A DNA stretch of 64,000 bases, from the NCBI RefSeq assembly GCF_000740895.1, contig NC_025260.1:2274001-2338000 (forward strand). Direction: 5' to 3'. Made by a program: the position numbers and the translations under genes. Source of the DNA: Theileria orientalis strain Shintoku (lineage: Eukaryota; Apicomplexa; Aconoidasida; Piroplasmida; Theileriidae). Shown here piece after piece: positions 48,743 through 60,753 of the stretch. The notes under the pieces were generated by a model that was not told the DNA's origin, searched no databases, and saw only the letters and a list, made by a program, of their open reading frames with translations. Positions within the stretch are counted from its first letter, which is position 1, and the number at the start of each line of letters is the position of its first letter.

Positions 48743-51700
48743 TCATTCAAAGTCATCCGGGTTCACCTCGGTAATGAACTCCGAGCGCTCATGCGATTCA
48801 AATCCCAGGTCCTGGATCATGTCCCCGAACCTACTCTCACTATTATCATTCATGGCTCCTTCCTTGTTAACGTTTAACAGGATGTTGTCGTGTTCTTTTT
48901 TAAATTTGAACTCCATAGCATCAAGCTCCTTTAGTTGTTCTATGTACTCAACCTTTTTAACCTTCAGAACATTTACCTCATCCATGAGTTTATCAACTGA
49001 ACGTTTCAGCTCTTCTCCATGACTCCCATCTATTCTCCTCATTTGCAATTCACTTTTAATTTTATTCAAGTTGTTAAGTTTCTCTTCCATCTCCTGACTT
49101 TCCTTTCTCTCAAAGTAGAATTTAAAGTGTTTAAAAAGAGCATATAGGAGGCTTAGTGCTTTTTTGTCTAGATTGGCCAACTTCTCAATCGACCTGAACA
49201 GGTCTGAGAGGAATAAGTCATTTATTAAAATGTCGTCATCGAATAATGAGTTAACTATTGCGTTTATCTCCTTGTCATCAAACCCGAACCTAAAGAGTTT
49301 TTTTTGAATGGCAGGGACGTAATGATCGGATGGGTTATCCTTCTTATACTTCTTAAGGTTAATAAATTTGTTTAGGTTGTTATAGTTGTCCGTAGTCACG
49401 TGAACAATTAGTTTAGACAAATTCCCCCCTGAGAACTCATTAAACAAACACTTTTCCAATATTTTGTTTTCTACGTTTGCCATTGAAATTGAATACCTTA
49501 TTAAAAACTCTATAAGCATTGAAGGGATAACATCTAGCTTTATTTCATGAACCGCAATGGTATATAAATTACTGATTGAGTTCACCAAATAGTTCAAGTG
49601 GTCATACGTAAGGTTCTTATCAGATTTGGTTAATCTCAATCTTTTGGTTTTGGGCTTAAGTGTTATGACTTCATTTGTTTGGTCATATGATACAAATGGC
49701 TGATTTGAATAGAGGATGTGAGAGGCCTTGATGTATGTGAAATTGGCTTTAGAAAAGTGTTCGTTGATCAGAAATATTGCATTAGAATAGAAAGAGATTA
49801 TAAAGAAAAATAAAACCTCCAGTACAAATAAAACGTTAAGGATGACGATAACCGTAAAAAGAAAAAAGTTGACTATAGGACTAAAATTTGATTCGATGAT
49901 GATTGAGAAGAGTATGAGTGTAAATGTCCAGGCTATCATACTATGGTTCTCAAGTCTTCCTAGTACGAAATAGTCTCTAATTGTTATTATTAGTTAGTTA
50001 ATTATGATCAGTATTATTATTAGGTGTAGTTTATGTGAATATTATAGTTGATAGTATTATGTATTATTACAAATTGCAATGTCTAGTATTAATAAATAGG
50101 ATTAAATATTATAAACAATTACCTTTCGTCGAAGGGTTTGTATATTAGTTGTACAATTAAAAATATGATTGCTACAACTAATGCCATCCATATTCTTGAT
50201 CCACTGTAGTTCTGAGATGGTACTATAACAATGCTACCAATTACAAGAACTAAACACTTTCTGGTAAAAACAATAGTTTCCCAATACCAGTAATCTTGTC
50301 TGAATCCATTGTGTAAAAAACCATATTTCATTCTAATGCTGGTAGCATATAAGTTTTTGCGATTAGTGTATAACACAGTGAACGAAAGGAATGGTATACC
50401 AAATCCCCAAATAACTAGTCCACTCAAACCTAATATTAAATATTTGATATAACCATCGGATGGATATAATGAACATTTAATACTCATTGCAGGTCTCAAC
50501 ATATATTTGCCAGGAAATGAACGTCCTAGGTCAATGTAACTACAATCCAATAGACTTAACATCCTACTTGTTATCTTTCCATGTACTGAGAAAAGTACAG
50601 TCACATAAATCGGAATCATATCTTCTATAAAGTTTCTAAACTTGAGCCATATTGTCTGATTAGGTAGTGGAATATATCTGAATATCATTAACAATCTTTC
50701 GTTCTCATATTGTTCTCTTAATTTTTCTGATATTTTATGCATACCCTGAATTTCAGCTTGTTGTAACAGAGCTAGCTTTGTTCTAGTGTCATTATATTTC
50801 CTAACCTTAAATATACTAAGAATAACCCACATTAACATTGTAACAACAAATAATAAGATGATAGGTAGAAATACTGTATACAATGTGACATAGAACAGTG
50901 AATCAGCATGGTTCACTTTCAAAAACTTACGAATCAGACAATCGATCGATGTGTAATAAACAACATCTTCTGAATCAAATACTTTTGTAAATGAATTTGT
51001 TATTCTACTTAGGCCCATTGGTATTTTAAGTTCAGCAAAATTAATAACATTAATGACTGATGTACATATTGCATAGTTCAGCGCAATCTTAATAACAACC
51101 GAATGTATAGATCTACGATTAAAACCTGCACTTATATTAAGACAAGCCATAACAATGTTAATTAATAACAATCCAAGTCCATAAATCATTGTTAATGATA
51201 TGTTTATAAACATATTTGGACACTGTTGACACAAAACTCCTTTAACAAAATTGTTCGTATAACCCATCTTACATTCACTACATAAATAATGTTCCATAGA
51301 AGATGAACATTTATCATTACCGAGACATGAACCCTTAATTGGACATTTAATAAACTTCCAATCATCAGACTTTCTTAACTTTAGATTAATCTTATCAAGA
51401 TAATAACCTTCAACGGCAATAGGTTTAACATGGTCATCAATATCGACAATTAAATTGTTTATATTATTACCAGTGTTAATCATATCAGTACCAACAGGAG
51501 TATTTGAGTTACTCGCATTAGTCAAATCAACAATTTCATTACCACTAGCCGTATTATTGTTATCATTACCACTAGCCGTATTATTGTTATCATTACCACT
51601 AGCCGTATTATTGTTATCATTACCACTAGCCGTATTATTGTTATCATTACCACTACTATTAGTTTTATCTATTAAACCTCCTTCACACATGGCACCTTCC

Positions 51701-54700
51701 ATACACTTACTACAGACACCACCTTCAAGATAGTAATAACCGGATCTACAGAAACATTGATTAGAACTCACTGCACCATTCAGACTGGTAGCATTCTGAG
51801 TACATAGACCATTACAACTTGAGTCCATGACTGAGCTTTTGTATGTACCTGGTGAACATGGAGCACATTTCTTCGTGTTCATGACATCGTCTTCAGATAC
51901 AAATGAGTACCCCTTTTTACACTTACAAAATTTAATTGAACTAGCATTATCAACTCCTGGTGTAATCTCAGTATTCGGAGGACATTTTATTGGTGTTTGT
52001 GTTACTATTTTAATTGCTCCTTTATTATCTTTTATTTCTATTACACCACCTGGACAATATCTATCATTGAAGTTACATGATACACATCCATTGTCAAAAT
52101 AATAACCAGGATCACACACACATTGTTCCTTTGATGTGGAACCCTTCTTCCCACTTGTTGATGAATTCTCATCACACTTTGTACATAAATCATTTGATAC
52201 ATATGATTTGTAATGATTTTCTGGACACTCCTTACATATGTTGTTTGAATCTTTATCCATATAGTATCCTGGCTTACAAGCACACTCTGATATCGATGAT
52301 GCACCAGTAGTCTTTGTTAAAGCATTACTATCTGCACAATCCATTGGTTGTCTATGATTCATCTGATCATCCTTTCCACCCATACAGTATTTGCCAATAG
52401 GACATATCGTACAATGTTGAGTTATCACATCAAAGTATGTACCTCTCTCACATACACACGAGTCCCTAGATGTGGCACCAGTCGACAAAGTCATTGAACC
52501 ATTCGGACAAGGAATCGCATCCCTGTTACCAACAAAGTCCTTATAATAATCCCTCGGAGCCTGAGTACATTTCAACAATGAACCAGTTATCACAGGAACA
52601 TAACCCTCAACACACAAACAATTCAACATACTAACATTCATTTCAAAAGGTTCAACACTCTTAGAATTCTCTGGACACCTTTCCATCTTTCCTTCATACT
52701 TTTTGTTTACTCTTTCCTTAGCGTTTGATCCCACGCAGTACATATTTTCTCTGCATTTTCTACATGGCTCATCCTCTAGGCCTGTTTCATAATATCCAGG
52801 ATTACATTTACTGCAGTCTGATTTCTTTTGGCTACCATTTTCTCCAGTGTATGAGTTTATTGGACATTCAGTGCAACTATCGTTTGATTCTGTATCTTTG
52901 TATTTATTTTTTGGACACGGTTTACATTTTAATGTATCAGATTGACTTCTAAATCCTTGTTCCTTTTGGATTAGTGAAACTTGAGATCCCTCTAGTACCG
53001 GTTCACATCCCATCATACACACACATTTATCCTGGTCGTTTGATCCTGGTTGAGAGGTCATGTTCTCTGGGCATTTGTTTCTATTTGACTTGAATCCGCC
53101 GAGGCAGAAGTACCCCTTTTCACATTCAACGCATTCGTTTATGCCTTGATCGTGTCCTCCCCAATAGTATCCCGGCAAACTATTCAATTATGAGTTGTTA
53201 TTTCCATACCATTCGCATCTTCGTTCCTCTTCACTCTTGCTCCCTATAACTTTCGTTTCAGAGTTTTTGTAACATGATCCAATACATGGTTCTGAACCCA
53301 CCGTCGACTTGTATGTTCCTATTTACATATTTAGTTCTGTTTAATAAGCTGTATATACATAATAATTATCGCTCTTGTGTACGCAAGTATATATGCGTAT
53401 ATATGTACCTGGTGGGCATGGTTCACATATTTCTAAAGATGTTACAGGGTCTATTACAACTGTCGAACCCTTGTCACAAGTACAATCTTCCAAAGAGCTA
53501 GAGCCCTCCCTCCTTGTAATCTTGTTTTCTGGACACTTGGTACACTTTGGCCAATCACTTCCATCTCTCGGGTTCATCGACACAGAGTAGTAATAACCCA
53601 CTGGGCACTGTAGACAAGAGCTTCCGTCATAGTATTCTCCATCTCTGCAGCTGAAATTTATGTCTAAATCTATTTTGTCCTCAACTGCCAGGATACTTGC
53701 TACTATGGTCAGCTTTAGCCTTCTGACCTTAATCTCGTTCACTGTTATGCTCAGCTCTCCAGTCAACCTATCAATTGCAAACGTATTTTTCACATATCCA
53801 TTCAGGTCCTCATAGTTTCCTATGTGATACGTTATCATCTTTTTGAAACGTTCATATTCCATGAACTGTGGAGCCAACCTTAGCGAATCCTTGTACACTA
53901 TGTTTTCAGGTATGTTATAGCTGAAGTCTGGGATCTGTAGTATTGACTCTAGGGGAGCCCATGTCAGCACCCATTTTATATTGTCTTCGTCTCTCACTCT
54001 TTCAAATATGTCTTGTATATCGTTTCCTTTTTTCAGAGGGTAGTTTATGTAATGCTCCCTTATTATCATCAATTTGTGTTCAGTAGGTCCATTGTATGTT
54101 GGACATATCCTTTTAACTCTACTATATCCTGGAAGATTACTCAGCGTGGTCACAAAGTGTATTTTTTTAGTGGCAACGTCAGGTAGGAGAATCGCCCAGA
54201 ACTCCGGATTTTCCTAAAATCAATTTAATTGCAACAAGACTTACCCTTATTATGAACAACAGTGTTGTATCTATCTTAGAGTCGTTGTACACGTAGGACT
54301 CTACTGACGATATTGATCCCAAATGTGGATCCAAATCATCTGCCACTGTGCCTGTCAGATAGTTAGACACGTAACTCAGTTCCTCCTTCCCTATGTCCAC
54401 TGACAGCCATATTATCATGTCCGTTGTGTTCTCTACTACAAAGCAATTAAATATCTTAGAGCCCTTCTGACTCGCTGAGCACGTTATTGATAATGGGTTC
54501 ACAAGAGCCGTGTTTTCTATGTTGTTGCAAATCGACTTTATGTGCCTCAGCTCAGAGTCCAACATCACTATGCACGAACTCGAGGAGTCGATCAGCACTA
54601 TCTTTACGAGGTCCTCCTGCTGAAGAACCTCAAAGTCCATTGGGTGGTACAATATTATGTCATTGAATACTACGTCTCTTCTCAGCTCATACCTTTCCAC

Positions 54701-57266
54701 TATGTTGTCCACGTCGTACCTCACTAGCAACCTCTTCGAGTCCATCAGAACGTACCAGTACACCTTTTTTGACGTTACTACCATCCTCATCTTTGAGGGT
54801 GAGTCTATTGTCACATCGTAAATCGGCAGTAACAATGTTTCCTCCTCATTTGCAACACTCATGCTTATTCTATTTTTGCCCTTGTAGACCTCAAAGTGTA
54901 CCATCTTTTTAAAGTACTTGTCAACAAATCCCTCATTGGAATTTAAGTCTCCTACTTGATGGGAACCAACTCTCCTCCTCTCATTTAACCTCTTAAACTG
55001 TTCACGCCATGATTCGAACTTTTCCAAATTATTGGTAGCGTAGAATATGTACATATCGTCCGGTTGCACTTGGTCTATGTCTACTGGCTTATTAAGCGTG
55101 TGTATTCTATAATCCTTATATTCCCTTTCCGATAGTAGTCCCACTGCGTATTTACCTTCTAAATTTGTGTATTTTACACAGATCAAATTTTCATCCAGTA
55201 CTGCGTCCTCTTTTAAAAATCTAAACTCGTCGTATATCAGATACTTTTGTTCGTGTGATGCACTCAGTGTATTATATCTATACTTCCTTCCACTCCACTC
55301 ACCGACCGACTCACCATCGCATGACTTTTTGGAGTCTACTACGAATATAGACTCTATGTATTCTGCTTCAATTCCTACTGTCTCTACTAAAATCCCATCT
55401 ACAATTCTTTTGCCCTTCGAGTCCTTATATGCGATAGCGTCAATGTTGTTTTTAACTCCTATTTAATTTATATGCTTTTAATGAGATAACTAACCCTTTA
55501 CTCTATATCCCTGTTCACTCGTTTCTATCATTGCATCATTCTTTCCTACCAAACATACGCAAAACTTTCCTGCTACGTCTCCTCTAAATGTTACTGTTCT
55601 ATTATCCTCGCTGTTCTCTCCCATAACAAAGTACTTCGATAAACTCGGGAGATCTTCAACTGTATAATCATTCCAATCCACCTTGTAGAGATCAAAAAGT
55701 TTTGTGCAATCTTCATCTATGACCCAAGATTCGACCATAAATGCTATTTGATCCTGTACACTGACGTTTATAGGTTTACCGGAGTCAGAATCTTGAAAAC
55801 TAACAGTTTTCTTTTCTAAAAATCGTTGTTTCCCTATATATACTTTACCTCTTATTACCACTTCTCCGATTTCTATGTCATAGTCACTCTTTCTGACACA
55901 CGAGTATATTTTGTTTGTCTTTGTGTAACTGGAGCAAGCACATATTTTGAGTTTCTTTGTTTCGGTGTACGGCCCAAATGGGCCCAAATGAAACACCCTT
56001 CTTGGAGTCAACGTTATTTCCTTCAGGATAGTAACTTGCAGGAATTTCACCTTCTCTATTTCAGGATGCTCATTTGCAGCCTGTCCACATTTCCTACCTT
56101 CTTCCTCTAAATAGACCGAATATACGTTTGACAGGTTGAAATCTTCAAAATTCATCTCAAACGCCTCATTCTTGTATCTATAGTACCTCGTTTTTACTAA
56201 ATTAAGTTGATTTTCATTCTTAATTTACCAAATTTACACAGCTTATACTCATCCTTTAAGTTACATGACTCCAGCTCTCCTACGCATTGCGACGATGAGA
56301 TATCCACTCCATGTCTCTTTTCAAAAGTCTTGAAGTACCAGCATTTTTCATCAGTAAAATTTTGTGCCGGTGTGTCATCTAAACAATTGAATTTACTTTT
56401 AACTCACTTATGTTCCTCTTTGTTGTTTTATTGTAGTAGTAAAGGTCAGAATGAATGTACCTCACTGGGTTAACATTAAAGGTATTCAGTATGTTCGTAA
56501 CCCTGGTGTCCCCTAACCTAACCTTTTTATCAATGTAAGGGTCTAAGTCATATTATTAAGTTTTGAAATAACCTATGTTACTATCATTTAGATTAATATT
56601 TTTGGCTTCCGTTATTGTTCTTTCTTCATATTTCCATGAATCATCAGCTCGACATATATTATTATCATTGAATATTTCAATTGACTCTAGTGTGTATTCC
56701 CTGTTCTCAAAGCTTGCTCCTCTACAGTCTGTCAATTCATCTCCGTATAGGCATGCCGTAGAAACTCCTGTTCCGGATAACGCCTTTTTAATACATTTGC
56801 AATTTGTTTTATTATTCTTGCATCTCAACAATGACCCAGAGTATGTTCTTTTGCAATGCAAGTCGCCAAAATACTGTCTCAAAGTGATTGGATATATTTT
56901 GCCTATATGAATATGTAATTGGCTCATTACTGACTCTTGATTTTATAACTTTTGGGCTTATAAGTCTTATTTTTTTCCAGCTCCTGTTCCAGAAATAAAC
57001 CTTTTAATCGAACCCATGCTACAAATTAAGTTTATAAACCAGAATTATTTATATTAATTTGTTCCGGTTTTATAATTTTTATACCTTCAATTTCAGGTGC
57101 ATCACTGGCCTACACATACATTACTTATTCAAATTTTAGATTATCAAAATATTATAAATAAATAATTAAATCGTTAAAGACAACGAACTGGAATATTTAC
57201 TGACGATTGAGCATATTTACTTCCAAAAACAGTAAATATATATATGGCTTTGACCAAACCGATCAT
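48743..57266 (-). CDS. CRMP-like cysteine-repeat (GCC2/GCC3) multi-pass membrane protein, copy B
   Basis: Twelve exons (minus strand) splice to 2626 aa: 57266-57201, 57109-57085, 57018-56935, 56902-56573, 56512-56408, 56378-56229, 56196-55495, 55458-54245, 54213-53409, 53318-53210, 53179-50123, 49976-48743. Exon 1 encodes a signal peptide (MIGLVKAIYIFTVFGSKYAQ). The order matches copy A: Cys-containing ectodomain, GCC2/GCC3 modules, about nine membrane segments, cytoplasmic coiled coil ending EVNPDDFE. The ectodomain and the tail have diverged strongly from copy A, but residues ~1365-2247 look identical to it. Two introns in the Cys region (53319-53408 and 53180-53209) and one at 54214-54244 are absent from copy A. 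The first three exons are the least certain; the donor of exon 3 is GTCAGT. A role in host-cell entry is inferred from the family. Confidence 0.82.
49882..52677 (-). repeat. Right arm of 2,796-bp inverted repeat
   Basis: Reverse complement of 44874-47669 with no difference seen in the stretches compared base by base (both borders, the intron 49977-50122 against 47429-47574, the minisatellite) and with identical translations in all frames checked. The arms are separated by 2,212 bp holding the two divergent last exons. Confidence 0.93.
51544..51651 (-). repeat. 27-bp coding minisatellite x4 (copy B)
   Basis: Mirror of 45900-46007: the same unit, the same four copies, the same flanks. Minisatellites change copy number quickly, so equal arrays argue that the two arms were homogenised recently. 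Confidence 0.95.
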
Positions 57267-57884
57267 AGGTCAATACATTAAATAGGAAAGAATACCATAT
57301 ATCTCTGACATAATTTTCATTTTAGAAACATGAATACAGTGTTAACTCATTGTATAATAAAATTATATTATGTGTAAATAAATTTGTCTAATTAAAATGA
57401 GTTCAACTAAATATCATCTCTTATATGACATCTATAACATGACACATAAAAAACTTCGAAATTTATTCTTATAAATAACGTATTAAACACCTAAATTGTA
57501 TAATATATATTACAAAATTAATGCTGTAAATAAAGTGTAAGTCATAAATTAATGAAAAAATTATTCCTCGTTGTATAAACCTTAACAATTCACACATCTG
57601 ACTGTGAACACTCATCTAGCATTGCAAATTATTTAAAATGCTAAAGCGTAAATCATTTAAGTTAAATGTTTAAGAATAACGTATTTTGAATTTAACAACG
57701 GGAGTGTGGTTTTAATGACAAAAACAGTAACCTATATGATTAACTGTTTTAAAAACTTATTTTTTGTATTATATCTTTAAAATTTATATATTTTAAAATG
57801 TTTAAATATATAACTTTACAATTTTGAACCAATTTTAGTTACATTGCACTTATGATATCGTAATATAGGATTCTTCTTATTCTG
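57267..57884. promoter_or_regulatory. Divergent AT-rich promoter region, CRMP-like copy B / LepA
   Basis: This 618-bp spacer is the longest without a gene in the window. It is strongly A/T-rich with poly-A/T runs and stops in all frames. No RNA gene or repeat was recognised. A TGCACT-type string (about 57844) near the LepA start resembles an ApiAP2-style motif, but one occurrence is weak evidence. Confidence 0.45.
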
Positions 57885-60382
57885 ATGTTATTTTATTACC
57901 AAATCGCATTCATAATAACAGAATTAATCTTATATTACTTGTTAAATTCAATTTTTTTATGTTCTCTGAGTATAAATGTTCATTCTAGTTTACACCCTAG
58001 AAGGTTCAATAGATTCTTCAATAAAATCGATTCATATCACATAAATCCGCTAAATCATGTAGATAAAAATCGAAAATTTGGTTATATAAACCAAAACCCT
58101 AGTTTGTTTCAAAAAAATACAGGAGTTTATCGCAATTTTTTAAAATTCAGCAAAAATGCTGAAGTTGCAGTGGATCAAGAAGAAGTAGATTCAGAGTTGA
58201 TTAGAAATTTCTGTATAATAGCACATGTTGATCACGGAAAGTCGACCCTGGCAGATAGGTTCCTGCAGTTTACAAAAGCAGGTATTGGTGTATGGATTTA
58301 CACACACGTTCAGTGCCTCCGGAACGCTTCAAGGACCAGTATTTGGACAATATGGACCTGGAAAGAGAAAGAGGAATAACAATAAAGCTGCAAACAGCCT
58401 TGATCAAGTATAAGTCGTTTATAGATGGAAGGACGTACACACTAAACCTGATTGACACGCCAGGGTAATGGAAAGTGGAAGCCCTAACGATTCTGTAGAC
58501 ATATTGACTTTAATCACGAGGCAAGAAGGTCAATATCAGCATGTGAAGGAGCAATACTGGTGGTGGACGGGACGAAGGGAATAGAAGCGCAGACAGTGAC
58601 GACTGCAAATATCGCAATAGAAAAGGGACTGAAGATAATACCAGTGGTTAACAAAATTGATATGGGAGTGAGTGGGATATCTAATAAATTTTTTTAGCAC
58701 TGCGACTACGAGTCGACGGCCATAAACCTGAAGAAGCACTTTGACTTTACAGAAGCGGAGATACTCAAGGCATCAGCGAAGCAGGGTAAGAAGTGAGATA
58801 AAACAGTAGTCAATAGGCACTGGAATCGAGGACATACTGGAGGCGGTGGTTGGAGTGGTTCCTCCCCCGAAAGTAGACCTGGAGAAGCCGTTCAGAGCCC
58901 TCGTGTTCGACAGCATATACGACAACAACAAGGGAGCAATATGCTACGTCAGAGTAAGTTAAGGACACTGATGTTGCAACGGCAGGTGTTTGAAGGCTCT
59001 CTGAAGGTCGGAGATGAAATAACGCTGATGAACGCAAAAATAACATCCAAAGTCACAGCACTTGGAGTGTTGTTGCCAGATAAGAGGGAGGAAACAGACT
59101 CACTGCAGTACGTGATTAAAAGCGCATCAATATCTGCTTAGGTCGGGGCAAGTTGGTTGGATAACGGCAGGAATAAAAAACACATCGCAAATAGAGGTCG
59201 GAGACACTATATCACTGAAGTCGGCCGTAAAGTGAGTGAGATAGCATAGAAACAAGTAGTTGCGTGGATGATCCGCAATTAAAGAATCTTTATCGCAAAA
59301 CCTTTTAATTTTTAGGAAAAACCTGGTTGAGCCGGTGCATAAATTTGAGAGTTCTAAGCCCACAGTGTTCGCAGGCATATACCCGTGCATTGGAGGAGAC
59401 TTTGACAAGCTGCAGACGGCCCTGGAGAAGCTTAAGCTGAACGACCACTCCTTCCACTTTGAAACGTCAAACTCGAGTCTGGTCGGCCACGGGTTTAAGT
59501 GCGGCTTCAACGGGCTGTTGCACCTGGACATCATTGTCCAGAGACTGGACAGAGAATTTGACACGCAAGTAATAGTGACGTCGCCGTCTGTGCCTTATAG
59601 GTGCACGCTGAGGGACGGAACGGTGATAATGGTGGATGACGCGGCCAAGTGGCCGGACGACAAGGTGGTTCAGAGCAGCGAAGAGCCGTGGACCTACGTG
59701 ACAGTGAGAACACAGCAAGAGTAAGTTGGGCGACTGGACGTTAATGCATTATTAGTTCGCTGGGAGAAGTTATGTCAATGATGAATAAAATGAGAGCAAG
59801 GTTCCTGGAGAAGACGGCAGTGAGGGGGACAAACATGGTGGTCATGGAGTACGAAATACCAATGTGCGAAATCCTGTCGGACTTCTTCAGTAAACTTAAG
59901 TCAGTGACAAACGGGTTCGGCTCATACGACTACGAAGGAACGTTCTACCAGCCGATAGAGCTGTGCAAAATGAGGATACTGCTGAACGGAGACGAGGCAG
60001 TAGGCCTGGCAGTGGTAGTGCCGAGAAAGGAGGCGCACGAAAGAGGTAACAAAAGATAAAGAGCTCACGTACGATTTAGGCAAATTCATAGTGCAGACGC
60101 TGGTGAAGCTGATCCCGAAAAGGCAGTTTAAAGTGCCAGTACAGGCAGTGGTGGGAAGGAAGGTGATAGCCTCGGCAAGCATACCGGCGGTGAGGAAGGA
60201 CGTAACGGAAAGGTGTAGCGGAGGAGACCCGTCGAGAAAGAGGAAACTGCTCGAAAACCAAGCGAGCGTAAGTGGAAGTGGAAATGACTGAGATTCAGGG
60301 GAAGAAGTACATGGCACAAGTGGGAAGCGTAACAATACCATCAGACAAATACAACGACATAATAAGAGCACTGAGAGTGTAG
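57885..60382 (+). CDS. lepA: Translation elongation factor 4 (LepA), apicoplast-targeted
   Basis: Eleven exons (57885-58281, 58314-58464, 58499-58667, 58698-58785, 58817-58953, 58986-59107, 59142-59231, 59316-59720, 59756-60045, 60080-60267, 60299-60382) splice to 706 aa. The leader ([20 protein letters not shown]...) is a signal peptide, then ~70 basic Asn/Phe-rich residues as in apicoplast transit peptides. The GTPase domain has [25 protein letters not shown] and NKID. The LepA-specific end is complete: [53 protein letters not shown]4 binds ribosomes and promotes back-translocation or recovery of stalled ribosomes; its origin in apicomplexans is bacterial (plastid). All introns but one are 30-37 nt. 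The first ATG may be slightly upstream of the true start. Confidence 0.93.
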
Positions 60383-60753
60383 GAAAGAAAAATGAGAGAT
60401 GTGTAACGATCGGAACGGGAAGGTGCCGTGGAAGCCGGAGGAGATTCACAACATAATTTAAACGGAACACTGATGGGGGTTGGACTACACAAAATCTTCC
60501 ATGAATCCCGGGAACGCAATTCATAAAGTATTCTTTTAAATAAAGATCGCATTAATCTGTAATCTTGTAGATGATTCACGAATCTAAATAAGAGTTTGTA
60601 TTTTAAATAGAATTTTGTATTCTGTAGCTATCAGTGGAATCCATCACAAGAAATAAATATTGTTAATTATATTAACGAAAGCGAAAAAAATAAGCATAAC
60701 ATGTTTACAAACACACAAAAATAAGTGAACATAAAAGTAAAAAGTAGGAGAAT
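60383..60753. other. Spacer with a GC-rich, coding-like segment
   Basis: Most of this 371-bp spacer is A/T-rich and unremarkable, but about 60405-60530 is distinctly richer in G/C. One plus frame reads DRNGKVPWKPEEIHNII, stop, three codons, stop, WGLDYTKSSMNPGNAIHKVF, stop. No GT-AG intron removes the stops. It could be LepA 3' UTR, a decayed exon, or a structured RNA. No known RNA family was recognised. Confidence 0.35.

Noticed and set aside
51455..52310. Plus-strand ORFs of 92, 91 and 77 codons that also occur at 45241-46096
   Set aside because: They are the same antisense shadows of the Cys-repeat exon, duplicated because the inverted repeat duplicates them; useful only as proof of arm identity.
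53160..53340. Frame break in CRMP-like copy B
   Set aside because: Explained by a 30-nt and a 90-nt intron; the joined Cys module matches copy A.
39840..57266. Identical CRMP arms as two ends of a mobile element
   Set aside because: The arms are coding and spliced, lack target-site duplications and transposase sequence, and lie inside two full-length genes.
59101..59141. LepA exon continuing through TACGTGATT to the TAG
   Set aside because: The donor at 59108 (GTACGT) restores the expected [12 protein letters not shown] strand; reading through shifts the next exon out of frame.
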